A DNA stretch of 64,000 bases from Fusibacter ferrireducens (GCF_015352425.1 NZ_JADKNH010000008.1:124001-188000); one strand, 5' to 3'. Shown: positions 18,176 to 28,386, counted from the first letter of the stretch. Program-made: numbers and translations. Notes: generated by a model from the sequence alone, not told the origin.

Positions 18176-19375
18176 ATGGGAAAAGTACTTGTCATTGGCT
18201 GCGGTGGTGTGGCTCAGGTTGCCATCCAAAAATGTGTTCAAAACAGCACTGTATTCGAGGAAATTTGTATCGCAAGCCGTACGAAATCAAAATGTGATGA
18301 CTTAAAAGCAAAATTAGAAGGTAGCAAAACAAAGATTACAACTGCAAAAGTAGACGCAGATAATGTAGATGAATTGATCGCTTTAATCCAAGCGGAGAAA
18401 CCTGATCTCGTGATGAACTTGGCATTACCATACCAAGACTTGACGATTATGGACGCTTGCTTAGCAACTCAAACCAACTATTTGGATACTGCAAACTATG
18501 AGCCTCATGACACTGCAAAATTTGAATACAAATGGCAATGGGCTTATCGTGAGCGCTTTGAAGCTGCTGGTATCACAGCACTTTTAGGCAGTGGTTTCGA
18601 TCCTGGTGTTACAAGCGTTTTCTCTGCACATGCACTTAAACATCACTTTGATGAAATTGAATATATCGATATTTTGGATTGTAACGGTGGCGATCACGGC
18701 TACCCATTTGCAACAAACTTCAACCCTGAAATCAATATCCGCGAAGTCACTGCCAACGGCAGCTACTGGGAAAATGGCGCATGGGTTGAGACTGAACCTA
18801 TGGCAATCAAACGCGTCTACAACTTCCCAGAAGTGGGGCAAAAAGACATGTATCTTTTACACCATGAGGAAATTGAGTCACTTGCCCTCAATATTCCAGG
18901 TGTTAAACGCATCCGTTTCTTCATGACTTTTGGTCAAAGCTACCTCACTCACTTGAAGTGTCTTGAGAATGTGGGCATGACTTCTATTGAGCCTATAGAA
19001 TTTGAGGGCAAGCAAATTATTCCATTGCAATTCTTAGCCGCAGTATTGCCAGATCCTGCATCATTAGGCCCTCGTACTAAAGGCAAAACCAATATTGGTT
19101 GTATCTTCCGCGGTAAAAAAGACGGCAAAGATAAAACTTACTATGTCTACAATGTTTGTGATCACGAAGCATGCTATGCAGAATTGGGCTCTCAAGCCAT
19201 TTCCTATACTACGGGCGTTCCTGCAATGATTGGCGCAATGATGCTCTTGACTGGCAAATGGGATAAAAAAGGTGTTTACACAGTTGAAGAGTTCGATCCA
19301 GATCCGTTCATGGAGGAACTTGGCAAATGGGGTCTGCCTTGGCAAGAAAGCTTTGACCCAGAGCTTGTAGATTAA
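18176..19375 (+). CDS. Carboxynorspermidine/carboxyspermidine dehydrogenase (saccharopine dehydrogenase family)
   Basis: A 399-residue NADPH-dependent enzyme with an N-terminal Rossmann loop VIGCGGVAQ at residues 6-14 and the family segments ASRTKSKC and TNYLDTANYE. In the known pathway it condenses aspartate semialdehyde with diaminopropane or putrescine, giving carboxynorspermidine or carboxyspermidine. AAAGGAGAG lies 7 nt before the ATG. The next gene encodes the matching decarboxylase, overlapping by one base, which makes the pathway call strong. Which diamine is used cannot be told. Confidence 0.92.
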   Translation: MGKVLVIGCGGVAQVAIQKCVQNSTVFEEICIASRTKSKCDDLKAKLEGSKTKITTAKVDADNVDELIALIQAEKPDLVMNLALPYQDLTIMDACLATQTNYLDTANYEPHDTAKFEYKWQWAYRERFEAAGITALLGSGFDPGVTSVFSAHALKHHFDEIEYIDILDCNGGDHGYPFATNFNPEINIREVTANGSYWENGAWVETEPMAIKRVYNFPEVGQKDMYLLHHEEIESLALNIPGVKRIRFFMTFGQSYLTHLKCLENVGMTSIEPIEFEGKQIIPLQFLAAVLPDPASLGPRTKGKTNIGCIFRGKKDGKDKTYYVYNVCDHEACYAELGSQAISYTTGVPAMIGAMMLLTGKWDKKGVYTVEEFDPDPFMEELGKWGLPWQESFDPELVD

Positions 19376-20505
19376 TGATGAAGTTTTCAGAGTTACCTAC
19401 ACCTTGCTTCGTCGTAGATGAAGCTCTCATTGAAAAAAATTTAAAAATATTAAAGGGCGTCTCTAAGCGTACAGGCTGTAAAATCGTCTTAGCTCAAAAA
19501 GCATTTTCAATGTACAAAATGTATCCATTGATTGGCGAATACTTGGACGGTGCAACCGCAAGCGGTTTGTTCGAAGCACGTCTTGGATTTGAAGAAATGG
19601 GGAAAGAAAATCACGTTTTCTCCCCTGCTTATCGTGAAGATGAAATCGATGAAATTATTACTCTATGCGACCACATTATCTTTAATTCCTTCTCTCAAGC
19701 TGAGAAGTATAAAGGCAAGGTTTTAGAAGCCGGTAAAAAAGCAGGGTTGCGAATTAATCCAGAGTACTCCACACAAGTGGATCATGCCATCTATGATCCG
19801 TGTGCCGTGGGCTCACGTTTCGGTGTAACCCTGGAGCATTTTAAAGCAGAACTGCTTGATGGTATCTCAGGACTTCACTTTCACACGCTTTGCCAACAAA
19901 ACTCAGATGACTTAGAAGCCACTCTAAATGTGATCGAAGCAAAATTTGGGCCGTGGCTATCTCAACTTGAGTGGATCAACTTTGGGGGCGGCCATCACAT
20001 CACCCGAGAGGATTATGATCTTGCCTTGCTTGAAAAATGCATTCATCGCATGCAAGATCAATACGGCTTAGAGGTTTACTTAGAACCCGGTGAAGCCGTA
20101 GCACTCAATGCAGGTTATTTGGTTACAACCGTACTGGACATTCAAGAAAATGGCATGTCTATTGCCATTTTAGACACTTCTGCAGCTTGTCACATGCCAG
20201 ATGTTTTGGAAATGCCCTATAGACCCCCTCTCTTTGGATCAGGTGAAGTCGGTGAAAAAGCCCATATGTACAGACTTGGTGGCAACACTTGTCTTGCAGG
20301 TGATGTCATAGGCGATTACAGCTTTGATCAACCTCTAAAAATCGGAGATCGCTTGGTATTTGGTGACATGGCAATCTATTCCATGGTAAAGACCAACACC
20401 TTTAATGGTATGGCATTGCCTTCAATTGCAATTCAAGATAAAGATGGAGATTGTTACCTTGTACGTCAATTTGACTATTTAGACTTTAAGACGAGATTGG
20501 GCTAA
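19375..20505 (+). CDS. nspC: Carboxynorspermidine/carboxyspermidine decarboxylase
   Basis: A 376-residue fold-III PLP decarboxylase (alanine-racemase-like barrel). The expected PLP lysine is in VLAQKAFS near residue 42, the motif HFHTLCQQNSDD near 165 and the GGGHH segment near 205. It removes CO2 from carboxy(nor)spermidine, giving norspermidine or spermidine. The stop and start overlap as TAATG with the dehydrogenase gene, so the two are translationally coupled. Confidence 0.92.
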   Translation: MMKFSELPTPCFVVDEALIEKNLKILKGVSKRTGCKIVLAQKAFSMYKMYPLIGEYLDGATASGLFEARLGFEEMGKENHVFSPAYREDEIDEIITLCDHIIFNSFSQAEKYKGKVLEAGKKAGLRINPEYSTQVDHAIYDPCAVGSRFGVTLEHFKAELLDGISGLHFHTLCQQNSDDLEATLNVIEAKFGPWLSQLEWINFGGGHHITREDYDLALLEKCIHRMQDQYGLEVYLEPGEAVALNAGYLVTTVLDIQENGMSIAILDTSAACHMPDVLEMPYRPPLFGSGEVGEKAHMYRLGGNTCLAGDVIGDYSFDQPLKIGDRLVFGDMAIYSMVKTNTFNGMALPSIAIQDKDGDCYLVRQFDYLDFKTRLG

Positions 20506-20546
20506 AATTCAGAAACTAAAATCTACATGAAATAACCTTTATGCGG

Positions 20547-20592
20547 AAAAGGGGCAATCGGTAAATGAATGACATTTCCGAAGCCCTTTTTT
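20547..20592 (+). terminator. Terminator after the polyamine genes
   Basis: The stem AAAGGGGC/GCCCTTTT has an inner TCGG/CCGA and AAATG/CATTT pairing, followed by six T. It ends the dehydrogenase-decarboxylase transcript. Confidence 0.8.
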
Positions 20593-20733
20593 ATATTTCA
20601 TCGTTGGATTGACAACTTGATTCCAACTGATTAAACTTAAATCGATTGTATTTTATTTTTAATAGATTGTGTATTTTTCCCAAAATCAGATTGTGTATTT
20701 ATTAAAATTTAACTTTCCCAGAAAGGTGAAACC

Positions 20734-21402
20734 ATGAAAACAAATATAATACTCGAAGATATTTCTGATGGTCAAAGATATGACATCCATGACATGGTAA
20801 AAGCAGATACTGGTGGCTGTAACAGCTGTAGTGCTTGTTGCCACAATGTGGGCGATTTGGTCACTCTAAATCCATTTGACGTCTATAACATTACAAGTCA
20901 TTTGGGCGTCACATTTGATGCATTATTAGACGACAAAATCGAACTTCGTCTCAATGGAAAATTGACTTTACCTCATTTGAAAATGCAGGGCGATCTTGGC
21001 CGATGTAGCTTTTTAGATCAGGCAGACCGTTGCGCAATCCATGCACAGCGACCTAATATTTGCCGCCTTTTTCCCCTGGGCAGAGTCTACGAAGATGATG
21101 ATTTTAAGTATTTCTTACAAAAGGACGCCTGTGTAAAACCGCATTTGAGCAAGGTTAAGATCAAACACTGGATCGACATTGATCACTATGAAGCAAACAA
21201 AGCCTTTATCCTCTCATGGTATAAGCTCATTAAAGCACTCAACTTTCGCACAAAATTCATACATGATGATGAATCACTAAAAGAGCTTAACACTTATTTG
21301 CTAGATACTTTCTACCGAACATCATTAAAAACCGATGTGTCTTTCTACGCTGCTTTTAATGAACGATTGCCAGAAGCTAAAAATCATCTAGGCATTCTTT
21401 AG
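20734..21402 (+). CDS. YkgJ-family cysteine-cluster protein
   Basis: 222 residues with the metal-binding cluster CNSCSACC (Cys29, 32, 35, 36). Further cysteines are in RCSFLDQADRCAIHAQRPNIC and a late DACVKP segment, the usual spacing of the zinc/iron-chelating YkgJ (UPF0153) family. The true role of this family is poorly known. AGAAAGGTGA precedes the ATG. A second, frameshifted member lies in the island at 58631-59289. Confidence 0.85.
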   Translation: MKTNIILEDISDGQRYDIHDMVKADTGGCNSCSACCHNVGDLVTLNPFDVYNITSHLGVTFDALLDDKIELRLNGKLTLPHLKMQGDLGRCSFLDQADRCAIHAQRPNICRLFPLGRVYEDDDFKYFLQKDACVKPHLSKVKIKHWIDIDHYEANKAFILSWYKLIKALNFRTKFIHDDESLKELNTYLLDTFYRTSLKTDVSFYAAFNERLPEAKNHLGIL

Positions 21403-21428
21403 TGCTGTTATATATTGAATACCGTTCT

Positions 21429-21749
21429 TCACTTCTTATTAAACCCACATCGCTCATATAGATTCATAAGATATAGTCTATCTTCATAACAATCCAGTCG
21501 CAAATATGAAACCCCAGCTTGCCTTGCCATCTCCTCAATCAAGGATATGCTCTTTTGAGCGTACCATAAACCAGAAAATTCCAATTTAATCACAAGTTTA
21601 TGGATATACTTACCGACAACATAATATTTTAAATTTGCAGCAACCTTTAAAAATGTAATGATTTCTAATATGGAATCTTTACATTTTCTATTGACATATC
21701 CTTCATAATGTTTAATTATTACTAAGAGGGTATAAATAGCACAGTACAA
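21429..21749 (-). pseudogene. GNAT acetyltransferase remnant
   Basis: Only the last 45 or so residues look like a GNAT N-acetyltransferase: a helix with AQKSISLIEEMARQAG, then LRLDCYEDRLYLMNLYERCGF, the typical end of the fold. The acetyl-CoA loop (R/Q-x-x-G-x-G/A) is missing and the first 60 residues do not look like the family. It is judged a truncated relic. Confidence 0.6.
21691..21722 (+). promoter_or_regulatory. Possible promoter of cydABDC
   Basis: TTGACA at 21691 is followed about 17 bp later by an AT-rich AATTAT/TAATTA stretch. The -10 match is weak. It lies inside the GNAT relic, about 75 bp before the cydA start. Confidence 0.35.
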
Positions 21750-21795
21750 TCAATAGCGTCGTATGACAATTTTTAAAGGAATAGGTGATTACATT

Positions 21796-23187
21796 ATGGA
21801 CTTATTAACTTTGGCGCGTTTACAATTCGCTGCAACTACTGTTTACCATTTTTTGTTTGTCCCTTTAACACTGGGGTTATCCTTCTTAGTGGCATGGATG
21901 CAGTACAAGTATTACAAGACACACGACCAAGCGTGGGATACGCTCACGCGATATTTTGGCACCTTATTTTTAATCAATTTTGCTGTTGGCGTTGTAACCG
22001 GTATTGTTCAAGAATTTCAATTCGGTATGAATTGGTCAAACTATTCACGATTTGTAGGTGATATTTTTGGCGCACCACTTGCCATTGAAGCACTTGCAGC
22101 TTTCTTTCTTGAATCTACTTTCCTTGGCCTCTGGATCTTCGGTCGAGATAAATTATCGCCAAAACTCCACTTGGCCACCATTTGGATCGTTGCGTTTGCC
22201 TCATCTCTGTCCTCATTGTGGATTCTGATTGCAAACTCATTTATGCAGTCACCAACTGCATTCAAAATCGTTGAAACAGCATTTGGCCCACGTGCTGAAA
22301 TGACTGACTTCTGGGCACTAATCACCAATCCTCATGTCTTGAGGCAATTTCCTCATGTTTTGGCATCTGGACTCGCAACTGGCGCAATCTTCGTATTGGC
22401 CATCAGTGCACTCAACTTACTTATGTCTCACAAAAATGATGTCTTCAAAAAACTGATTAAACCCATGTCCATTGTCGGTGCCATTGCGCTGATTTTATCC
22501 GTGGGTGCTGGTGATGCTCAAGGCAAGTATATCGCAAAACATCAACCTATGAAACTTGCCACCTCTGAAGCGCTTTGGGAAACCACAGCCAGTGCACCTT
22601 TTTCAATCGTTTCTGTCATAGATGAAAAACGTGGTATGAATGGTGTCTCAATAGAAATTCCTTACGCGCTGAGCATCTTGGCCACCAACGATCCCAACGC
22701 AACGGTCCAAGGTATCAACGACTTGCAAAAACAGTATGAAGCAGAATACGGTCCCGGTGATTATACCCCACCGGTTGCACTGATGTTTTACAGCTTTAGA
22801 GCTATGGTTTATGCCGGTACTTTGATGTTGATTGTCATGATTCTATCCATCATTTTTTCTAAAAAATTGCAGCAACACAGATGGTATTATGTGATTTTAG
22901 TCTTGATGCTGCCTTTACCTTATCTGTGCAATACAGCAGGATGGATTTTTGCTGAAGTAGGCCGTACCCCTTGGATTGTACAAGGCATTCTCAAACTCCA
23001 AGACGGTATTAGCACTGCCGCTTCCGCTAATGCCACAACTGTCTTAATCAGCTTAATTGGCTTTGTTGTCCTTTATGGCATTTTAGCCATCATAGACGTT
23101 TCACTAATGGCTAATTTCATCAAAAAAGGATTGAAAAATATAGATCAAACCATTCAGGAAGAAAAAGAGGTGGTTACAACATGGTAA
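21796..23187 (+). CDS. cydA: Cytochrome bd oxidase subunit I
   Basis: 463 residues from ATG 21796, which follows AGGTGA by 7 nt; the ORF is open 11 codons further upstream. It is a multi-TM quinol oxidase subunit. His18 in TTVYHFLFVPLTLG is the expected heme b595 ligand. The segment GRTPWIVQG corresponds to the conserved GRQPW motif with Q replaced by T. The Q-loop is of the short type. It oxidises quinol and reduces O2 to water in the membrane together with CydB, serving oxygen removal or micro-oxic respiration. Confidence 0.95.
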   Translation: MDLLTLARLQFAATTVYHFLFVPLTLGLSFLVAWMQYKYYKTHDQAWDTLTRYFGTLFLINFAVGVVTGIVQEFQFGMNWSNYSRFVGDIFGAPLAIEALAAFFLESTFLGLWIFGRDKLSPKLHLATIWIVAFASSLSSLWILIANSFMQSPTAFKIVETAFGPRAEMTDFWALITNPHVLRQFPHVLASGLATGAIFVLAISALNLLMSHKNDVFKKLIKPMSIVGAIALILSVGAGDAQGKYIAKHQPMKLATSEALWETTASAPFSIVSVIDEKRGMNGVSIEIPYALSILATNDPNATVQGINDLQKQYEAEYGPGDYTPPVALMFYSFRAMVYAGTLMLIVMILSIIFSKKLQQHRWYYVILVLMLPLPYLCNTAGWIFAEVGRTPWIVQGILKLQDGISTAASANATTVLISLIGFVVLYGILAIIDVSLMANFIKKGLKNIDQTIQEEKEVVTTW

Positions 23188-24194
23188 GTTTATCAACGTT
23201 ATGGTTTATACTCATAGGCATCCTATTTACTGGATTTTTATTTTTAGAAGGTTTTGATTTCGGCGTAGGCGCACTTGTGCCTTTTGTGGCAAAAAATGAT
23301 GCTGAAAGACAGATTGCCATCGGTACCATTGGGCCCGTTTGGGATGGCAATGAAGTTTGGCTTCTCACCGCTGGTGGTGCCATGTTTGCCGCTTTTCCCT
23401 ATTGGTATGCAACGATGTTTAGCGGTTTTTACTTGGCGCTTTTCCTAGTGCTTGTGGCACTCATCGTCCGAGGCGTCACTTTTGAATTTAGAAACAAAGA
23501 CGCCTATCGAATCTGGAGAGAAAATTGGGACACCGCTCTTAGCATCTCGAGCATTCTACCAGCAATTCTATTTCCAGTTGCCTTTGCAAATTTAATTGGA
23601 GGGACACCACTTGCCATACAAAATGGTCGTCTTGAATATATCGGCGGTTTCTTTGATCTGTTAACACCCTTTACGCTCAGTGCAGGTATAGCTGGATGCG
23701 CTTTTCTGCTCTATCATGGCGCTGTTTATCTTGCACTTAAATCCAGCGGTAAAGTTGAAGCGCGCAGTATTGCTCTTGGACAAAAACTTGGTATCGCTAC
23801 CCTTGGTACAGCTCTATTGCTTGCTCTTATGGCATGGATCACATTGGGCATAAATGGTGTGCTTTCGCCACTGTTATTTGTCTTAGCAATGCTTTTAGCC
23901 GTATGCTCTTATCTCGTCTTCACGAAAGGCAAGTACAAGTTAGCTTTGGCACTGAACTTCTTAGTCATTGTATTTGGCATGGCTTCCCTGTTCACAGGTC
24001 TCTTTCCAAACGTCATGATTTCAAGCCTAGATCCAAGTCTGAGCCTGAGCATTGCCGATGCCGCTTCAAGCAGTTACACGCTTAAAACCATGACCATTAT
24101 TACAGCCACATTGCTTCCAGTCGTTCTACTCTATCAACTTTGGACATTCAAAGTGTTTAAATCCAGAGTAACTATAAATGATGTAAAATATTAG
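23181..24194 (+). CDS. cydB: Cytochrome bd oxidase subunit II
   Basis: A 337-residue integral membrane subunit with the CydB start (LWFILIGILFTGFLFLEGFDFG) and the motif GPVWDGNEVWL. The ATG overlaps the end of cydA by 7 nt and follows GAGGTGG. It forms the bd oxidase with CydA and is followed at once by the assembly transporter genes. Confidence 0.95.
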   Translation: MVSLSTLWFILIGILFTGFLFLEGFDFGVGALVPFVAKNDAERQIAIGTIGPVWDGNEVWLLTAGGAMFAAFPYWYATMFSGFYLALFLVLVALIVRGVTFEFRNKDAYRIWRENWDTALSISSILPAILFPVAFANLIGGTPLAIQNGRLEYIGGFFDLLTPFTLSAGIAGCAFLLYHGAVYLALKSSGKVEARSIALGQKLGIATLGTALLLALMAWITLGINGVLSPLLFVLAMLLAVCSYLVFTKGKYKLALALNFLVIVFGMASLFTGLFPNVMISSLDPSLSLSIADAASSSYTLKTMTIITATLLPVVLLYQLWTFKVFKSRVTINDVKY

Positions 24195-24208
24195 TATTTG
24201 AGGCGATT

Positions 24209-25969
24209 ATGATTGATAAACTCTTAATGACTGCAATTAAAAATAGAACACATTATTACACTCAGTTAATCGCACTCAGTTTGCCCATTGTTTTTTTAAC
24301 GATATTTCAAGCCGTCTCCATGGGGTGGATTATAGACGCGGTGTTCCTAAAACGGACACCGCTTCAACAGCTTATATTTCCACTTGCCTTGCTCGCATGT
24401 GTTTTCATTCTTAGACCGTTTTTTAACGGTCTATTTGAATGGCAAAATCGAAAAGAAACCGCACTGGCAAAACAAAATCTTAGGGCCCAAATTACACATG
24501 CACTGCGTCTGCAATTAATCTACCAAGGTCAGGATCAAGATGAATTTCAAGATCGAGTTCAAGACCAGAACCATATCACAGGCAGATATGCGACATTGGC
24601 TTGTGAAGGTGTAGAACATACAGACGCCTACTATGCTGAGTTTGTCCCTCAAATCTTCATCATGATCATCAACACGATTTTTGTTCTTGGTTTTGCTTTT
24701 TATCTGGACTGGATCAGTGCTTTGATCATGATGGTTACAGCACCTCTTATCCCGCTGTTTATGATGCTGATCGGCAAAACGGCTGAGGGCGTTCATCAAA
24801 AACAGTGGCAAACACTAAAGCGCATGAACGGTCACCTCATGGATCTCCTTCGGGGGATGACAACACTTCACTATTTTGAGAGACATCTTAGCCAAGTTGA
24901 ATCCGTAAGACAAACCAGTGAAAATTTCAGAAAGAAAACGATGTCCGTTATGAAATTGACATTTCTTTCTGCTTTGACTTTAGAACTCACCGCCACACTG
25001 AGCACTGCTGTAATCGCAGTTTCACTAGGCGTGCGCCTCCTCTATGGTCAACTGTCTTTTCTTTCAGCATTGATCATTTTACTCATGACACCAGAATACT
25101 ACACACCCTTGAGGCAATTGGGACTCAAATATCACGCGGCACTCAATGCCAAATCGGTTTCATCACAACTCAAATCCTTGTTGGATCAGATGCCCAATCC
25201 CAACGCTGCGGAGATACAAGAATTGATTGAGATTCAAAGCAATATGGATACACAGAAATCTAACAGACCAGCAGATTCTTCTAGTCTATCTATAGAGCAC
25301 GCTCACATGGACAATTCACGGGTTTTTTCGCTGCATGCCATTCAATTTACATATTCCAATGGCAAAAATATCTTTTCAAATCTCAATCTTGAAATACACA
25401 CAGGTGATCGCTTGGCCATTGTAGGGAAAAGCGGTGTGGGCAAGACAACCCTCCTCAAAATATTAATGGGTGTTCTAAAACCTACTTGCGGCAAAATTTA
25501 TCTGTTTGAACATGATATAACGACCTACCCTGAGTCCTTTTTCTATGATTCGATCGCTTTTGTAGCACAAAAATCTAAAGTGTTTAACGGTAGCGTACTG
25601 GACAATTTAAAATTTGGACGACCAAACGCCTCTGTGAAAATCGTCGAGAAATACTGTGCGCTTACTGGATTTGATGCGATTATTCACAAGCTTGAATGCG
25701 GCTATGAAACGATCCTTGGAGAAGGTCATCAATCGCTCAGTGGCGGTGAATCACAGCTTCTATCTTTAACAAGAGCATGCATTAGAGAAACACCCATCTT
25801 CATTTTAGATGAGCCGACAAGTGCCGTTGATCCTGAAAGTGAAAAGCGTATTGTGGAAGCACTTGCAAAAATTGCAACCGATAAAACCCTGATTATCGCC
25901 TCACATCGCGAGGCAGTCGTCAACCTTTGCCATCAGAAATTGGAACTGGGAGGTGAAGCTGATGTTTAA
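24209..25969 (+). CDS. cydD: Cytochrome bd assembly ABC exporter subunit CydD
   Basis: A 586-residue fused TM-ATPase half transporter. It has six TM helices in residues 1-310 and an ATPase with Walker A GKSGVGKTT, signature LSGGESQLLSLTRAC and Walker B IFILDEPTSAVD. The CydDC heterodimer is needed for cytochrome bd assembly and exports thiols in studied species. The gene lies 15 nt after cydB and overlaps cydC by 8 nt. Confidence 0.9.
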   Translation: MIDKLLMTAIKNRTHYYTQLIALSLPIVFLTIFQAVSMGWIIDAVFLKRTPLQQLIFPLALLACVFILRPFFNGLFEWQNRKETALAKQNLRAQITHALRLQLIYQGQDQDEFQDRVQDQNHITGRYATLACEGVEHTDAYYAEFVPQIFIMIINTIFVLGFAFYLDWISALIMMVTAPLIPLFMMLIGKTAEGVHQKQWQTLKRMNGHLMDLLRGMTTLHYFERHLSQVESVRQTSENFRKKTMSVMKLTFLSALTLELTATLSTAVIAVSLGVRLLYGQLSFLSALIILLMTPEYYTPLRQLGLKYHAALNAKSVSSQLKSLLDQMPNPNAAEIQELIEIQSNMDTQKSNRPADSSSLSIEHAHMDNSRVFSLHAIQFTYSNGKNIFSNLNLEIHTGDRLAIVGKSGVGKTTLLKILMGVLKPTCGKIYLFEHDITTYPESFFYDSIAFVAQKSKVFNGSVLDNLKFGRPNASVKIVEKYCALTGFDAIIHKLECGYETILGEGHQSLSGGESQLLSLTRACIRETPIFILDEPTSAVDPESEKRIVEALAKIATDKTLIIASHREAVVNLCHQKLELGGEADV

Positions 25970-27695
25970 TGCTTTGCCTTCACTCAAAAAGTTATTGAGT
26001 TTGATCCAAGGCAATCGCCAAAAATTACTCTGGCTCTCCGCAATAACATCCTGTGCCACAGTTTTGGCTTCTACTAGTTTAATGGGCTTTTCTGCGTTTA
26101 TCATCTCTTATGCTGCTTTACAGCCTTCTATTGCGGAAATTTTAGTGCCTGTAACCGCAGTGCGTTTTTTTGGGTTATCTAGAGCTATTTTAAGATATAT
26201 TGAACGCCTCTTATCACATAATACAATTTTCACCTATCTGAGTCGCTTGCGCGTTAGGCTATATGATGGCGTGAGTCACATGAGCGGTGAACGTTTGCTC
26301 AGGCTTAATCGATCGGATACTCTAAATGTTTTAACGTCTGATATTGAGACGCTTCAAGACGTTTTTTTGCGCGGAATACTGCCACTGCTCAGCAGCTCAC
26401 TTCTGTATCTTGCTATGCTGATGGCCATGATCAAGATTAACTTTGCATTAATGCTTGTCCTCGCAATATTCTATCCACTTGCCACACTTGGCATGGCTTT
26501 AATCGCCAAAAAACTCACACTGGGTAAAAATAAGCGTTTTGCCGAGCGATTAGGGGCCTATAAAATACAGTTTACTATTTTTTCAGACCATTTATCCGAA
26601 CTCAACTGGAATAAGCGTACAGCTGAATTTGAAGATGCCCTCAAACAAAGTTCTGTTGAGCTTGAACAAGATATGCAAAGTATCTCGTTTGGTAAACTCC
26701 TTGCCACCCAAGGACAACAATTCATGATTAATATGAGTGTATTTACAACACTCCTAATTGCCATTCTACTCGTTGAGAAGAATGCACTTTCGGGTATATA
26801 CCTAGCTGTTTTCACACTTATTATGTTTAGTTTTTATGAATCCGCACCAGCCTTTTTAACCCTTTTCCAAAAGTTAGAATCTGGCAATTATAGTGCTGAA
26901 AGAATGCTTGAACTGGCTGAACGCAAGGATACTTTACCCACTAGTTTTCCGAAAGCATCCAGCAGTATAGCGCCCAAATCCATTCAATACAAAAATCTCA
27001 ATTTTAAATACGAAGGTGCCTCTGTGCAACTCAGTGATATTAATTTTTCTATCCATTCCAATATGAAAATCGCAATTGTTGGACCATCAGGATCTGGAAA
27101 AAGCACGCTTGCTGCATTAATCTGCGGTTTATTAGCACCTCAATCTGGGGAAATCATCTACCAAAATGAGTCTGTAGATTTAAATCACTCAGAACAATTG
27201 ATGTCAAACTTCTCCATTATTAATCAAGACGTTTATCTATTCCACCAACGTCTATTAGATAATTTGCGCCTTGCCGATAACGATTGCAGTCTTCAACAAA
27301 TTAAGGAAGCGCTTGTTTTCGCTGGTTTAAGTGAATGGGTTGACTCTGGATGGATTGAAACCAATCCGTGGATCGGTGAAGATGGCATGACATTATCTGG
27401 CGGTCAGAAGCAACGGCTAGGACTTGCACGCGCATTACTTCGCAAAGCACCTTATCTTATTTTAGATGAAGCATTCGCAGGACTTGACATTGAAACAGAG
27501 TCCAGAGTACTTAATAACCTTTTAGCCTTAGAGGATAAAAGTCTGATCTGGATCACACACAGATTGGTTCAGATGGATCAAATGGATATGATCTATGTTA
27601 TGGCAGATGGTAAAATCATCGCCAAAGGCACTCACAGTGAATTGATTATAAGTTGTGACCTCTATCGACAATCTTTTCAATTAAGTTGCCCTTAG
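25962..27695 (+). CDS. cydC: Cytochrome bd assembly ABC exporter subunit CydC
   Basis: About 577 residues. TM domain at residues 1-320 and ATPase with Walker A GPSGSGKST, signature LSGGQKQRLGLARAL and Walker B LILDEAFAGLD. The ATG at 25962 is preferred to the GTG at 25953 because GGAGG (25949-25953) is then 8 nt upstream. It is the last gene of cydABDC and is followed by a strong terminator. Confidence 0.9.
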   Translation: MFNALPSLKKLLSLIQGNRQKLLWLSAITSCATVLASTSLMGFSAFIISYAALQPSIAEILVPVTAVRFFGLSRAILRYIERLLSHNTIFTYLSRLRVRLYDGVSHMSGERLLRLNRSDTLNVLTSDIETLQDVFLRGILPLLSSSLLYLAMLMAMIKINFALMLVLAIFYPLATLGMALIAKKLTLGKNKRFAERLGAYKIQFTIFSDHLSELNWNKRTAEFEDALKQSSVELEQDMQSISFGKLLATQGQQFMINMSVFTTLLIAILLVEKNALSGIYLAVFTLIMFSFYESAPAFLTLFQKLESGNYSAERMLELAERKDTLPTSFPKASSSIAPKSIQYKNLNFKYEGASVQLSDINFSIHSNMKIAIVGPSGSGKSTLAALICGLLAPQSGEIIYQNESVDLNHSEQLMSNFSIINQDVYLFHQRLLDNLRLADNDCSLQQIKEALVFAGLSEWVDSGWIETNPWIGEDGMTLSGGQKQRLGLARALLRKAPYLILDEAFAGLDIETESRVLNNLLALEDKSLIWITHRLVQMDQMDMIYVMADGKIIAKGTHSELIISCDLYRQSFQLSCP

Positions 27696-27717
27696 ATTAA
27701 AGGTAATTGATCTCATA

Positions 27718-27762
27718 AAAAAGGCGAGTATCGTATTTGATTTACACGATACTCGCTTTTCA
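27718..27762. terminator. Bidirectional terminator after cydC
   Basis: Perfect 11-bp arms GCGAGTATCGT and ACGATACTCGC stand between A- and T-runs on both sides. It can end cydABDC on the plus strand and the DUF1292 gene on the minus strand. Confidence 0.88.
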
Positions 27763-27872
27763 TATGCATATTATGCCACTGCTGCTAGTGTGTTGACGCT
27801 ATTACTGGTGTCAGTGTCAGTGTCAGTGCTATTGCTATTGCCATTATCCCTGTTTTTATTGCCGTTATTATT

Positions 27873-28199
27873 TTAATCTTCTTCGTTTTCGCCACCTAAT
27901 AATCTAAAAGCATTAGAGACTTTCTCATACTCTTCATCACTTTCTATTTCAGTGAGTTCTACCGAATCATCGTCATATTCTGAAAAGCCATAGAGCAATG
28001 CAAGATCTTCATCTGGATGTAACAAAGAGATATACTCTTTACCTTCTACTTCAAAGATCTCAATAATCGGACAGACTAATTTTTCACCATTTTCAAGCTC
28101 AAGGGTCATGGTTTGAACATGTTCATGGTCATGCTCATGACCACATCCGCAACCACATGAATTTTCTATCGTATTTTTTTCATTTTTTAAATCAGACAT
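27873..28199 (-). CDS. DUF1292 protein with a Cys/His-rich N-terminus
   Basis: A 108-residue acidic protein of the DUF1292 family, common in Firmicutes and of unknown function. The N-terminus carries CGCGCGHEHDHEH, a likely metal-binding patch not usual for the family, and the neighbours are metal-related genes. The frame ends at TAA but stays open for another 34 codons after it (27872-27771), coding a low-complexity Asn/Ser/Thr/Asp tail that ends just before the terminator. The present protein may therefore be a shortened form. Confidence 0.85.
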   Translation of the reverse strand: MSDLKNEKNTIENSCGCGCGHEHDHEHVQTMTLELENGEKLVCPIIEIFEVEGKEYISLLHPDEDLALLYGFSEYDDDSVELTEIESDEEYEKVSNAFRLLGGENEED

Positions 28200-28312
28200 T
28201 TTGTCACCTCATCCATATTGTTTCCTTGATTATACACGGAAATCACATGGATGTCGACATGCTTTCCATAAGGGAAAAATGGAAATAAGTTTCACGCATA
28301 TTTGAAAACACC

Positions 28313-28386
28313 TTGACAAAGTAAATACAACGGCATATTATATACATATTCTCATATGTGCATATGTGTATAATGATTCATATGAA
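28313..28386 (+). promoter_or_regulatory. Promoter and operator region of the ArsR-type gene
   Basis: TTGACA (28313) and TATTAT (28336) are 17 bp apart. Downstream lie CATATG repeats (28353, 28361) and the palindrome TTCATATGAA (28377-28386). The same 10-bp palindrome recurs at 29407. This arrangement fits binding by a dimeric ArsR/SmtB repressor. Confidence 0.7.
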
